Assembly (NCBI RefSeq): GCF_011059105.1
Contig: NZ_JAALLS010000007.1
Span: forward strand, 95,080 to 159,079
Origin: Fodinibius halophilus
GTDB lineage: Bacteria; Bacteroidota; Rhodothermia; Balneolales; Balneolaceae
Direction: 5' to 3'
Length of the DNA stretch: 64,000 bases
A model generated the notes under the pieces. The model had not been told where the DNA came from, made no database searches, and saw only the letters and a program-made list of their open reading frames with translations. The position numbers were made by a program, and so were the translations under genes. Each line of letters starts with the position of its first letter. The first letter of the stretch is position 1. Shown piece after piece: positions 18,265 to 27,387 of this stretch.

Positions 18265-19086
18265 TTAATACGCAAGATACCAAGCTGCAAATACAATGAA
18301 TCCGCCTACAAAAGTGGTGAGCACAGCCCATCGACGATAACGATCCAGTTCATGATGCTCATGATCATCTAATTCGGTCTCTTGGTGGATATTTCCGCCC
18401 ACCTCGCACTCTGGCAAAAAGTCGATCGCAACGTGGAAAAAGACGCCTGTTGCAAATCCAAAAATGAGGGCATTTACGATGGCATTTCCCGGGATATTAA
18501 TCAGACTCATGGGAAGCGCTGTAAGCCCGATGGCCGCGGCCGGCAATAATATCAACATCGGATTTTTCCCTTTAATGGCGAGCCGCCGAGAAGCAGCATA
18601 ACCCGCAGGACCTTTATGAGAAATAATCGCGATACCCAACAGTATCCCCAACTCAGGCATAGCAGCATACACCATCCCAATAATTAGTCCGGCAGACAGA
18701 GCATGCGATGTTAGTTCTAACACCACCGGATTGACTGAAAAAGAGGTATGGGTTAAATCATGATTAAGCGTATGAATCGCAAAACCGGCCATAATACCTA
18801 TGGCTATTCCCAGTCCCCCGTATACTGGATGATGATTAATTGCCGTTGGCACAAGAAAGATAGCAGCACTCGTAATCATAGCTCCACTTGCCAATCCATA
18901 GCCAATGACAAGACGATTAAGCTTATTCTTTTTGGCTGCTTTTATTCCCAGTGGTATCGCCAACGCCATTGCCCCAAATGCAACCCAGGAAATACCGATA
19001 ATTTTCCAGTTTGATTGCAATGCCGCTAATACAGAGAATACACACAGTAAAAATAGGGATCCGTAAATTATTATTTTGTTAGACAT
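18265..19086 (-). CDS. ZIP-like metal transporter with altered metal motifs
   Basis: 273 residues with about eight membrane helices and a His/Asp/Glu-rich loop (ELDDHEHHELDRY) before the last helix. The order of helices and the paired motifs SHALSAGLIIG and ISHKGPAGYAASRR correspond to ZIP helices 4 and 5, where HNxPE and HExPE-type sequences are usual. Both glutamates are replaced here, so the metal site or even the substrate may differ from classic zinc ZIPs. It is the first gene of a two-gene operon with the ribbon-helix-helix protein. A palindrome at 19232-19251 lies in its promoter region. Confidence 0.78.
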   Translation of the reverse strand: MSNKIIIYGSLFLLCVFSVLAALQSNWKIIGISWVAFGAMALAIPLGIKAAKKNKLNRLVIGYGLASGAMITSAAIFLVPTAINHHPVYGGLGIAIGIMAGFAIHTLNHDLTHTSFSVNPVVLELTSHALSAGLIIGMVYAAMPELGILLGIAIISHKGPAGYAASRRLAIKGKNPMLILLPAAAIGLTALPMSLINIPGNAIVNALIFGFATGVFFHVAIDFLPECEVGGNIHQETELDDHEHHELDRYRRWAVLTTFVGGFIVFAAWYLAY

Positions 19087-19403
19087 ACTGCCCTGTACAT
19101 ATTTTAATGATTAAAAGTCTCCAGAAAATAGAATATTTTAGGATGATACCAGCACCTATAATGCCATCTCATACAATCTGCATATTCATTCTATATGGAT
19201 GAAAGAAAGTTAGAAAACCCAACCCATCTACGTGTGTATTAAAGTACACACTACAGTGTTTTTTAACAAGCACTTTTCTTTTTTTATTCCTGTTGGTTTC
19301 ATAAACATGCCATAAAATACTTTTAAATTTCTAAGTTTTCATGATTGCCAAAAAGTTGTATCCCTTTATATTGTAGATTGAATTTTTAATAAACCTTAGT
19401 CGA
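19087..19403. other. Divergent promoter region with a palindrome
   Basis: 317 bases between the ZIP-like gene (minus) and the CocE hydrolase gene (plus). It is AT-rich and holds no gene. The one notable site is the dyad at 19232-19251. Confidence 0.5.
19232..19251. promoter_or_regulatory. Perfect 7-6-7 palindrome, possible operator
   Basis: GTGTGTA-TTAAAG-TACACAC, 145 bases upstream of the ZIP-like gene start. Ribbon-helix-helix dimers bind short dyads, so this is a candidate operator for the neighbouring RHH protein. The evidence is only symmetry and position. Confidence 0.3.
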
Positions 19404-21278
19404 ATGATCAACTCCCCAAAAAATATATGGCAAGGTATCATCATTGTATTATTATTACTTGCCACATCCCCTGCCTTTGCTCAACAAAATAATTTTTCAA
19501 GCACCGATTATGTTAAATCGCAGTATGATATTGAAATGCGTGATGGCGTAAAACTGCACACCGTTGTGTATGCCCCCAAAGATACCACCCAGTCCTATCC
19601 TATTCTTATTAAGCGTACTCCCTATAATTGCCGTCCCTATGATGATAAAGTGCCTGAACACATTATCTCGAATCCCTACATGCAAAAAGAAGGGTTCATT
19701 ATTGTTTGTCAGGATGTACGCGGACGGTGGATGTCGGAAGGAAATTATACAACAATGACGCCGAACCAAACCGACAAAGACAAAATTGACGAGAGCTCTG
19801 ACACCTATGACACCGTAGAATGGCTGATTAATAACGTCCCCAATAACAATGGTAAAGTGGGACAGTGGGGCATCTCCTACCCCGGTTTCTATACCACCGC
19901 CGGCTTGCCGAATGCCCATCCCGCGATGGCTGCTTCCTCTCCACAGGCTCCCATATCAGACTTCTTCTTTGATGATTTCCATCACCACGGAGCGTACTTT
20001 ATGAGCTATTGGTTTGTAACCCCGCTCTTTGGTATTCAGCACGATGCGCCCACAAATACGGCATGGTACCATTTTGCTGATCTTGGAACCAATGACATGT
20101 ATAAGTTTTATGATAGTATTACCCCACTCAAAAACGCGGATAAATACTACTCTGAAGAAAATTTCTTTTGGCAGGAGTTAAAAAATCATCCCAATTATGA
20201 TGAATTTTGGCAAAAGAGAAATATTCTGCCCCATCTTGATGATATTAAGCATCCCGTAATGACTGTTGGCGGTTGGTTCGATGCCGAAGATCTCTATGGT
20301 CCATTGAACACCTACCGATCTATTGAAGAAAAAAATCCGGATCTACAAAACACCATCGTTATGGGGCCCTGGAGCCACGGGCAGTGGGCCAGCAGCAATT
20401 CGCACCAGATGGTTGGCGAAATCTATTTTGGTAAAGGAATTTCCGATTTCTATCAAAAAGAGATCGAATATCCCTTCTTTATGAAACACCTGAAAGGAGC
20501 CGACACCCACGAGCTGCCGGAAGCTTATATGTTTGATACCGGCGTAAAAGAATGGAGACAATTCGAAGACTGGCCCCCTAAAAAGGTAACAAAGAGATCA
20601 TGGTATATTCATGGTGACGAATCATTGAACACTCAAAAGCCGGGTAATTCCAATCAGGAGTATACCGAATACACAAGCGATATTGACAATCCCGTGCCCT
20701 ACAGAGAGGAACAAAGTCTTGTCTTTATCCCCCAGGATTATATGACCGATGATCAGCGTTTTGCAGCACGCAGACCTGACGTTATCACATTTGAAACGGA
20801 AGTATTAAAAGAAGAGATAACCCTGGCGGGAGATATGCTGGCCAACCTTTATGTTTCTACTTCAGGAACGGCTTCCGACTGGGTTGTAAAAGTAGTGGAT
20901 GTGTATCCTCCCCAAACCAAAGAAGGAGAACATACCCCTGAGGGAGTTGAGCTGGATAATTATCACCAGATGGTACGCAGTGAAGTTATCAGGGGCCGTT
21001 TCCGGGATAGTTATTCCGATCCTAAACCTTTCGAACCCAACGAGGTAACGTATATAGATCTCCCCTTACAGGATGTCTTCCATACTTTTAAAAAGGGACA
21101 TAAGATTCAGATCCAGATACAGAGTACCTGGTTCCCCCTTGTTGATTTAAATCCTCAAAAATATGTCCCCAATATTTTTAAAGCGGATGAGAAGGACTTT
21201 CAGGATGCTATACAACGTGTATATCACACGGAAGAATATCCTACGAATATTGAGGTAAAGCTATTGGAAAAAGAGTAG
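19404..21278 (+). CDS. CocE/NonD-family alpha/beta hydrolase
   Basis: 624 residues. A signal peptide (hydrophobic residues 11-24, cleavage near AFAQ) leads to an alpha/beta hydrolase of the X-Pro dipeptidyl-peptidase/alpha-amino-acid ester hydrolase type. The nucleophile motif is GQWGISYPGF; the VRGRWMSEG oxyanion-tyrosine region precedes it; the Asp is probably in GGWFDAEDLYG and the His in GPWSHGQW. The C-terminal third is the jelly-roll domain of this family (ending HKIQIQIQSTWFPLVDLNPQ). It should act in the periplasm on acyl-amino esters or amides, close to glutaryl-7-ACA acylase; the substrate is unknown. Confidence 0.92.
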   Translation: MINSPKNIWQGIIIVLLLLATSPAFAQQNNFSSTDYVKSQYDIEMRDGVKLHTVVYAPKDTTQSYPILIKRTPYNCRPYDDKVPEHIISNPYMQKEGFIIVCQDVRGRWMSEGNYTTMTPNQTDKDKIDESSDTYDTVEWLINNVPNNNGKVGQWGISYPGFYTTAGLPNAHPAMAASSPQAPISDFFFDDFHHHGAYFMSYWFVTPLFGIQHDAPTNTAWYHFADLGTNDMYKFYDSITPLKNADKYYSEENFFWQELKNHPNYDEFWQKRNILPHLDDIKHPVMTVGGWFDAEDLYGPLNTYRSIEEKNPDLQNTIVMGPWSHGQWASSNSHQMVGEIYFGKGISDFYQKEIEYPFFMKHLKGADTHELPEAYMFDTGVKEWRQFEDWPPKKVTKRSWYIHGDESLNTQKPGNSNQEYTEYTSDIDNPVPYREEQSLVFIPQDYMTDDQRFAARRPDVITFETEVLKEEITLAGDMLANLYVSTSGTASDWVVKVVDVYPPQTKEGEHTPEGVELDNYHQMVRSEVIRGRFRDSYSDPKPFEPNEVTYIDLPLQDVFHTFKKGHKIQIQIQSTWFPLVDLNPQKYVPNIFKADEKDFQDAIQRVYHTEEYPTNIEVKLLEKE

Positions 21279-21952
21279 CTTATACATTTGGGGAATCAAT
21301 GAAAAAACGACCAAATTCGTCTCACCGGCCGATATGGGCTTAACAGCAACGCTCATCATCGCGAGCCACCGGCTAGCGGAGAAGCAATCTCCATAAATCA
21401 ACTGGCTGATGTATGAAGGGAACCTTTAGATGCTACGCGAACCACTTAAGGGAGATCCCTCGGCTACGCTTGGGATGACATTGCTTTTAAATGGGGTTAA
21501 ACGGGGGCTGGGCGAAAGCTTGGGAAAGGAAGGGAGATTTTTTAAAAAATATGTGGATCGAAATGTCATCTTGATCCACTATCAATAATTATCTGACGGA
21601 TCCCTTTAGATCTTACATGAGCTAAAAAAGAGAGACTGCGTGGTCTTCCGAACAATCACCGGAATCCCTCGCAGTAACACTGCTTTTAAATTTTTAACAC
21701 CAATGCCAAACATTGCATGTAACAATAAATTTGAAACTAATCTTGGCAACATGGTTAAGAAGGGTGTCAGATAAACAGATGATATTTCTCACCACCTATC
21801 GTCGGTTCGAAATGACATGCGGGTAACCTATATCTTAGTTGGGGCCTCCTCAAAAATGGAAAGTTCAATAGCTCCAAGGGAGTTGTACTCCCGAAGCTAT
21901 AATTCTGTCTGCTTTTCAACTACAGATAGTTAGAAAATCAGTTGTGCGTACA

Positions 21953-21997
21953 TGCCTTATATAATTCGTCGGACGACAACTCCAGTCGCCCGACGAG
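21953..21997 (+). repeat. 45-base palindromic repeat, copy 2
   Basis: Near-identical to 11159-11203: the TGCCTTATAT lead, then TTCGTCGG-A-CGAC (21965-21977), loop AACTCCA, and GTCG-C-CCGACGA. The loop difference (C to T) keeps the stem intact. Confidence 0.75.
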
Positions 21998-22020
21998 AGA
22001 TGGGAACTCATCCAAAATAG

Positions 22021-22050
22021 AAAAGGCCCCGAATAAACGGGGCCTTTTTA
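22021..22050 (-). terminator. Terminator of the aconitase gene
   Basis: GGCCCCG-AATAAA-CGGGGCC flanked by A and T tracts on both sides, 26 bases past the aconitase stop; it can act in both directions. Confidence 0.85.
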
Positions 22051-22075
22051 ATCTATCCGTAAGAAATGGAATCAA

Positions 22076-24040
22076 TTACTGTCCATTCCTTTTCGCTTTA
22101 AAGCGATTAATTACACCACCATGGAGAACAGCTTCTTTCTGCCGTTCACTAAAGGTATGCTTAACGGTATACTTTTTGTCTTTCGTCTTGTTATGAATAA
22201 CAACTTCGTTACCGTTTTTAATAGCTTCACGAATGTTATTCACTTCAAGGATATCTCCCTGGTCGATATCTTCGTAATCCGCATCATTTGCGAACTCCAA
22301 CGGTGGAATACCGAAGTTGATCAGGTTTTGCCAACCGATTCGAGCATAACTCTTCGCTATTACTGCTTGCATACCAAGGTAACGAGGTGCAATAGCAGCA
22401 TGCTCGCGACTAGAGCCCTGCGCATAGTTTTCACCGGCGATAACAACGTGTCCGTTGTGTTCTTCTTTCGCTTCCATAGCGCGATCGTGGAAGTTTTCAT
22501 CCACTACATCGAGCGTAAACTTACTGATCTCGGGAATATTACTTCGATAAGGAAGTACTTCTGCACCGGCACGTAGGATCTCATCGGTTGAGATATCATC
22601 CCCCATCTTCAGTAGCACAGGTACATCAAAGTCTTTGAGCTCATCAAAATCAGGCATGGTAGAAATATTGGGCCCTTTCTTGATTTCTCCGCGTTCCTCT
22701 TTAGGCTTTGGCGGCGTAAGCATCTCGGTATTGATGTGAATCTCTTTTGGATGCTCAAATTCCGGACACTCCATGTTATAGAGATCTTCAAGATCTCGCG
22801 GATCGGTAATTTTACCGGTAAGCGCTGAAGCAGCAGCAGTCTCCGGACTTACCAAAAAGACAGAGTCTTCTGGCGTTCCCGATCGGTCCGGGAAGTTACG
22901 CGGAACAGTACGCAAACTATTTTGGCCTGATGCAGGCGCCTGCCCCATTCCAATACAACCATTACATCCGGCTTGGTGGATACGTGCTCCGGACTGTACC
23001 AGGTTAAACATCACATCATTTTTGACCATATTTTCAATGATTTGTCGTGATGTGGGGTTAATGTCGTAAGAAACATTATCATTCACTGTTTTTCCTTTGA
23101 CAATCTCAGAAGCAATCCAGAAATCACGAAATCCGGGATTTGCCGAAGAACCAACATACGACTGATAGATATCTTTTCCTTCTACTTCACGAACCGGAAC
23201 AACATTTCCGGGACTGCTGGGCAGTGCAATCAACGGCTCAACATCATCGAGCACAAGCTCTTCGTACTTGTCATACTCAGCACCTTCATCAGCTTTAAGC
23301 TCTACAAACTCGTGGCCGCGTTCCTGCGATTCCATAAATCGGCGAATCTCGCCGTCTGCAGGAAATACCGTACTGGTAGCCCCCATCTCAGTACCCATGT
23401 TGGCGATTACATGACGATCCATGGTAGAAAGATTCTTCAACCCTTCGCCAAAGTATTCAATCACATAACCGGTAGCACCGTCAACATCGTAACGGCGAAG
23501 CATTTCAAGGACAACATCCTTTGCACTCACCCAATCAGGAAGCTCACCTTTAACCTCAACTCCCAGTACTTTAGGCATTTTGATGTAAAGAGGTTCACCG
23601 GCAATAGCAAAAGCGACATCCAAACCGCCAGAACCAATTGCCAACATTCCCATACAACCGGATGCGGGAGTATGACTGTCGGAGCCGGCCAACGTTTTAC
23701 CCGGGATGGCGAAACGCTCGGTTTCTATTGGGTGACTTACCCCATTTCCCGGACGACTGAACCACATCCCAAATCGTTCTGCAGCAGATTTGAGAAAGAC
23801 GTGGTCATCAGGATTTTTAAAATCTGTCTGGATCAAATTGTGATCAACATACTGGCAAGATATTTCTGTCTGGGCTTCATCCAGTTCCATTGCCTCCAAC
23901 TCAAGCATTACCATTGTACCAGTGGCATCTTGGGTAAGGGTTTGATCAATCTTAAGCCCAATTTCTTCGCCCGGAACCATTTCACCATCCACAAGATGGC
24001 TTTTAATCAGTTTTTCCGTAACAGTTAGTGGTTTACTCAT
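22076..24040 (-). CDS. acnA: Aconitate hydratase, Aquifex type
   Basis: 654 residues, shorter than classical AcnA or AcnB (about 860-900) and in the size range of the Aquifex-type aconitase/homoaconitase-like enzymes. Landmarks: AGSDSHTPASGCMGMLAIG, the 4Fe-4S cysteines in AGCNGCIGMGQAP with an upstream Cys in the first part, and the swivel domain DDISTDEILRAGAEVLPYRS and ENYAQGSSREHAAIAPRYLG. It interconverts citrate and isocitrate in the TCA cycle. It is a single gene with its own terminator, divergent from the HU genes. The symbol is given for function; the subfamily differs from E. coli AcnA. Confidence 0.93.
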   Translation of the reverse strand: MSKPLTVTEKLIKSHLVDGEMVPGEEIGLKIDQTLTQDATGTMVMLELEAMELDEAQTEISCQYVDHNLIQTDFKNPDDHVFLKSAAERFGMWFSRPGNGVSHPIETERFAIPGKTLAGSDSHTPASGCMGMLAIGSGGLDVAFAIAGEPLYIKMPKVLGVEVKGELPDWVSAKDVVLEMLRRYDVDGATGYVIEYFGEGLKNLSTMDRHVIANMGTEMGATSTVFPADGEIRRFMESQERGHEFVELKADEGAEYDKYEELVLDDVEPLIALPSSPGNVVPVREVEGKDIYQSYVGSSANPGFRDFWIASEIVKGKTVNDNVSYDINPTSRQIIENMVKNDVMFNLVQSGARIHQAGCNGCIGMGQAPASGQNSLRTVPRNFPDRSGTPEDSVFLVSPETAAASALTGKITDPRDLEDLYNMECPEFEHPKEIHINTEMLTPPKPKEERGEIKKGPNISTMPDFDELKDFDVPVLLKMGDDISTDEILRAGAEVLPYRSNIPEISKFTLDVVDENFHDRAMEAKEEHNGHVVIAGENYAQGSSREHAAIAPRYLGMQAVIAKSYARIGWQNLINFGIPPLEFANDADYEDIDQGDILEVNNIREAIKNGNEVVIHNKTKDKKYTVKHTFSERQKEAVLHGGVINRFKAKRNGQ

Positions 24041-24280
24041 AAATAATTATATGTTTTGATTTCCGCTAAATTCTTATTTATCTAAAGTTTAACTCCCGAA
24101 AATAGTTCCATAAAATACCATAGCAATGCCCTACTCATCAAGTTAATAACATAAATAACACTATTTATAAGTATTCTAAGCTGTAATAGGAATCTTACTT
24201 AGTTTTTAAAAGTTTTTTTTCTTAATTAAAGGTGTAGGGTAATACAATTAGTTTAAACATCAACTCAGGCGTCAGATACT

Positions 24281-24574
24281 ATGAACACAAGTGATTTGGT
24301 AAAAGCACTTGCAAACAATTGGGATATGAGCCAGGCCGAAACGCGCCGGTTGTTGGATACTATTGTTAACCGATTAACAGATAACCTGGCCAACGGTAAT
24401 ACTTTTACCATCCCAGAGCTTGGTACTTTCGAATTATCAACACGTGGAGAACGGGAATCTTATAATCCACACTATGAACAATATATGAAGATACCCCCTA
24501 AACGCGTTGTTGATTTTAAGCCCAGTAAGGGGTTAAAAGAAGATTTCAAACAAGTGGAGTCCGACAATGAGTGA
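24281..24574 (+). CDS. HU/IHF-family DNA-binding protein
   Basis: 97 residues covering the full HU fold: helices (SDLVKALANNWDMSQAETRRLLDTI), the IPELGTFEL strand, the DNA-binding arm (RGERESYNPHYEQYMKIPPKRVVDFKP), and the last helix SKGLKEDFK. It binds and bends DNA. Its last bases overlap the start of the next gene, an HU-TM-LysM fusion, by 8 bases, so the two are translationally coupled and could form a heterodimer; dimerisation between them is inference. Confidence 0.92.
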   Translation: MNTSDLVKALANNWDMSQAETRRLLDTIVNRLTDNLANGNTFTIPELGTFELSTRGERESYNPHYEQYMKIPPKRVVDFKPSKGLKEDFKQVESDNE

Positions 24575-26120
24575 GAAAGTAACGTTTCAGGAACTCATTG
24601 AGTCGATTGCAGAAGAAAGTGATAATTCTAAGCAATTCACTCACGATTTCCTCAAAGATTTTGTCGATGTCATCAATAATGGACTTGAAGAGGACGGGAA
24701 TGTCAATATTGCCGGCTTTGGTAAGTTCAAGCTTCGGTTTGTCGAAGAACGAGAGGGGTATAACCCCCAAACCGAGGAAAAAATGACCATTCCTGCTCAC
24801 AACAAGGTAGTTTTCAAGCCATACAAAGGAATTCGCGAGCTGGTCAACGCCCCCTACTCTCACTTAGAACCCCAGCTTATTGAAAAAGATGAAGATGGGG
24901 ATCCTAATGAAGAAGCTCCTGCTGCTGATCACGCGGACGAAACCTCTTCCGGTGAATCCGATTCTTCTTCTGGCGAAAGTGAAGGGAAAACAGCTAAGGA
25001 GAAGTACATAGAAGAGGATCCATTCGGTTTTGAAGAGATGAGTTCAAAATCCTCATCAACATTTTCTCTGGAAGAAGATGAGGAGGTTGTTGACGAGGAA
25101 GAAGATGTTGTAGAATTTAAACCCGATACTACCGAAGAAGAAACTGATGAAACGGAGCAGGATCTTGAAGAATTTATTGGGTCAGTGGAAGAGACCGAAG
25201 ATGCGCCTGTAGAAGTAGAATCAACAGAAGATTCTCCTGACCAAGATGAAGAAGAAATTACAGAAGAGAACACTTCTGAACCTATTGAAGAGGACGAAAA
25301 AGAGACTGAATCTGAGGAAGAGACAAAAATTGACTCCCCCTTTGCCTCGGTAAATACAAAATCTGATAAAGATGCTACTGGTCCGGATGACAAAGAGAAA
25401 CAAAAAGATGATACTCAAATATTGGATCGGCAACTGCCCGATCGTAAAGACAGTTCATCCTTACCAATAATAGCAGCAGCGATTTCTATTTTGGTACTTA
25501 TAGCTGTTGGCGCATGGTATTTTGGGGTCTTTTCAACAGAGAGTTCTTCTCAGATGGCCGCACAACAAGCAATTTCATCAGCTCAAACCGAACAACAAGG
25601 CACTAATCAAAAAGAAAATACAGTACCATCATCTAATAACGACAGTCAGTCTAAACCTTCTTCCAGCGAAGGACAACAACAGCCGGCCCAGAAGCAAGCT
25701 GCCAATAAGAACACCCAAAAGAAAAATCAGTCCACCTCATCAGCTTCACAACAAAAGGAACAACATGCTATTGCTGAAGGTCAAACACTCTGGAGCATAG
25801 CCGAAGATAAATATGGCAACCCACGGCTTTGGCCGTGGATCTATGGTAAGAATGGGTCGTTAAATGATCCTGACCTTATCATTGCAGGCAGTTCGCTAAC
25901 CGTACCACTGCCCTCCGGTCCTCAGAATAGTTTAACTACTTCCGATTCGACAGGTGTTGCCAAAGGCTTTTTAGCCACCTATAAATGGTACAAGAAGCAG
26001 CAATCGCCAAAAGCAAAGAATCATTTATGGGGAGCCAAAGTTTACTATAATGATATCCGAAATTTGGCTGATATCCCGATCGATGAAGCTGACCTTTCGT
26101 ATGCCAATAAGGCCCGCTGA
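24567..26120 (+). CDS. HU domain - transmembrane - LysM fusion protein
   Basis: 517 residues in distinct parts. Residues 1-95 are an HU/IHF-like domain (INNGLEEDGNVNIAGFGKFK, arm EEREGYNPQTEEKMTIPAHN, then FKPYKGIRELV). Residues about 100-290 are very acidic and low in complexity. A basic patch (RQLPDRKD) precedes one membrane helix (298-323). A Gln/Ser/Asn-rich linker follows, then a LysM-like domain (about 400-448, HAIAEGQTLWSIAEDKYGNP to LIIAGSSLTVP) and a short tail. The basic patch suggests HU inside and LysM in the periplasm. HU binds DNA and LysM binds peptidoglycan, so the protein could link the nucleoid to the cell wall; that role is inference. It is coupled to the upstream HU gene. 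Confidence 0.88.
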   Translation: MSEKVTFQELIESIAEESDNSKQFTHDFLKDFVDVINNGLEEDGNVNIAGFGKFKLRFVEEREGYNPQTEEKMTIPAHNKVVFKPYKGIRELVNAPYSHLEPQLIEKDEDGDPNEEAPAADHADETSSGESDSSSGESEGKTAKEKYIEEDPFGFEEMSSKSSSTFSLEEDEEVVDEEEDVVEFKPDTTEEETDETEQDLEEFIGSVEETEDAPVEVESTEDSPDQDEEEITEENTSEPIEEDEKETESEEETKIDSPFASVNTKSDKDATGPDDKEKQKDDTQILDRQLPDRKDSSSLPIIAAAISILVLIAVGAWYFGVFSTESSSQMAAQQAISSAQTEQQGTNQKENTVPSSNNDSQSKPSSSEGQQQPAQKQAANKNTQKKNQSTSSASQQKEQHAIAEGQTLWSIAEDKYGNPRLWPWIYGKNGSLNDPDLIIAGSSLTVPLPSGPQNSLTTSDSTGVAKGFLATYKWYKKQQSPKAKNHLWGAKVYYNDIRNLADIPIDEADLSYANKAR

Positions 26121-26200
26121 GATTAACTAACAAAGGGCACAAATTACTTTCTTAAAAAATTAAATTCGCAATAAAACCACACATAACAGGAGAAATATTT

Positions 26201-26521
26201 ATGATTCGTCATATAGTAATGTGGAAATTAAAGGATGAAGCAGAAGGAGCCACTAAAGAGAAGAATGCTGAAAAAATGAAGCTGATTCTTGAAGGGCTCA
26301 AAACCAATATTGATGAAATAAAAAATGTAGAAGTCGGTATCAATATCAGTGAAGATGACGACGAGGCGGGCTCTCCGCATGATGTCGTATTAATCTCTGA
26401 TTTTGAGTCCGAACTCGACTATACGATGTATACTCGTAACGATCATCACAAAAAAGCTGTTAAATTTATAAACTCGGTTATTGAAGAACGCCACTTTGTG
26501 GATTATAAAGTAGATACTTAA
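26201..26521 (+). CDS. Dabb-family stress-response barrel protein
   Basis: 106 residues beginning MIRHIVMWKLKDEAEG and continuing with the ferredoxin-like alpha/beta pattern of the Dabb family (NVEVGINISEDD, then DVVLISDFESELDYTMYTRN and HHKKAVKFINSVIEERHFVDY). These small dimeric barrels include stress proteins and some oxygenases and cyclases. No catalytic role can be assigned. A terminator follows directly. Confidence 0.9.
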   Translation: MIRHIVMWKLKDEAEGATKEKNAEKMKLILEGLKTNIDEIKNVEVGINISEDDDEAGSPHDVVLISDFESELDYTMYTRNDHHKKAVKFINSVIEERHFVDYKVDT

Positions 26522-26544
26522 CCGTTTAGCTCATATTACAGTAT

Positions 26545-26580
26545 AAAAGGGTTTGCTTTGGCGAACCCTTTTTCTTTTTA
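26545..26580. terminator. Bidirectional terminator
   Basis: AAAAGGGTTTG / CGAACCCTTTT stem followed by TTCTTTTT, between the convergent Dabb and C26 hydrolase genes. Confidence 0.8.
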
Positions 26581-27387
26581 TCCCTTTCTTTGATCCAACA
26601 TAAACTCTTGTGCTTCCTCAACCACCCGTTTAAAAATACGTCGCTGAGACGGTACTTGGGGCATATATTCAGGATGCCATTGAACGCCCAGCACAAAATT
26701 GCTGTATTGATGCTCAATGGCTTGAATAATTCCCCTCTCCTCCCGAGCAACCACCGTCATATTATCTCCGGTCTCATCCACAGCCTGTCGATGCATCGCA
26801 TTAACCCACACCGTCTGAAACGTTAATACTTCGAATAATTTACTCTGCTCATCAATCTGTACCTTCTTTTTAGGCCAAACACTGTGGGGCCGCGGTACTT
26901 CTGTATAATAGTTCTCAATATCTTGATGCAAGGTCCCGCCGAAATAGATATTCATTAATTGTGCACCTCTGCAGATGCCTAAAATAGGAATGCCCTTTTC
27001 TACGGCTCTATCCAACAGGTCCAACTCCATCTCATCACGAGCATTATCAATGCCCACCGAAGTCGTAGAAAACAGCTTGCGGAGCAAAATAATAATGGGG
27101 AAAAATAAAATTGTAGCGAGACGAATAAGCAACTGGCGTATTCCCGATAGCTTCTGGTCTTCTGAAAGCAGCTCCCGTATTTGTGACTCCCCATATCTTT
27201 TGGGATTAATATCTGCTCCTCCCCCAATTATCAATCCATGAATATCAGCATCCGGAATTCCATCCTCAGGACGAATATGTATTGCGCGCCCCCCATGGAT
27301 AGCTATTGCAAACCAGCTAAACCACCAAGCAGCTGTTCCTCCCTTGTCCGGGCCTGTAACCCCAATGTTCGGTCGTCTGCTACTCAT
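26578..27387 (-). CDS. Class I glutamine amidotransferase (C26-like hydrolase)
   Basis: 269 residues. The catalytic Cys is in ILGICRGAQLMN, and the His-Glu pair is in VLGVQWHPEYMP; LHQDIENYY and VWVNAMHRQAV are typical of the gamma-glutamyl-gamma-aminobutyrate hydrolase (PuuD-like) group. It cleaves gamma-glutamyl bonds. A hydrophobic stretch (LATILFFPIIILLRKLF, about residues 91-107) is unusual and may be an inserted helix. The start overlaps the end of the amidoligase gene by 8 bases, so the two are translationally coupled. Amidoligases are known to be paired with such amidotransferases. Confidence 0.88.
   Translation of the reverse strand: MSSRRPNIGVTGPDKGGTAAWWFSWFAIAIHGGRAIHIRPEDGIPDADIHGLIIGGGADINPKRYGESQIRELLSEDQKLSGIRQLLIRLATILFFPIIILLRKLFSTTSVGIDNARDEMELDLLDRAVEKGIPILGICRGAQLMNIYFGGTLHQDIENYYTEVPRPHSVWPKKKVQIDEQSKLFEVLTFQTVWVNAMHRQAVDETGDNMTVVAREERGIIQAIEHQYSNFVLGVQWHPEYMPQVPSQRRIFKRVVEEAQEFMLDQRKG

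Larger units (their letters stand above)
21279..22075. repeat. Dispersed intergenic repeat, copy B
   Basis: About 800 bases without a gene. It contains CGGAGAAGCAATCTCC, CAACTGGCTGATGTATGAAG, TTTAGATGCTACGCGAAC and GGATGACATTGCTTTT near 21371-21486, and ACCGGAATCCCTCGCAGT with ATTGCTTTTAAATTTTTAA-like text near 21660-21690. These match the region at 52140-52300. The 45-base palindromic unit (copy 2) and a terminator are at its right end. Confidence 0.6.

Noticed and set aside
23312..24028. A 238-residue plus-strand frame inside the aconitase gene.
   Set aside because: Shadow of the well-supported aconitase on the minus strand.
24929..25393. A Ser-rich minus-strand frame opposite the HU-LysM gene.
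   Set aside because: It mirrors the acidic Glu/Asp-rich codons of the plus-strand protein (GAA/GAG give TTC/CTC), so it is a shadow.
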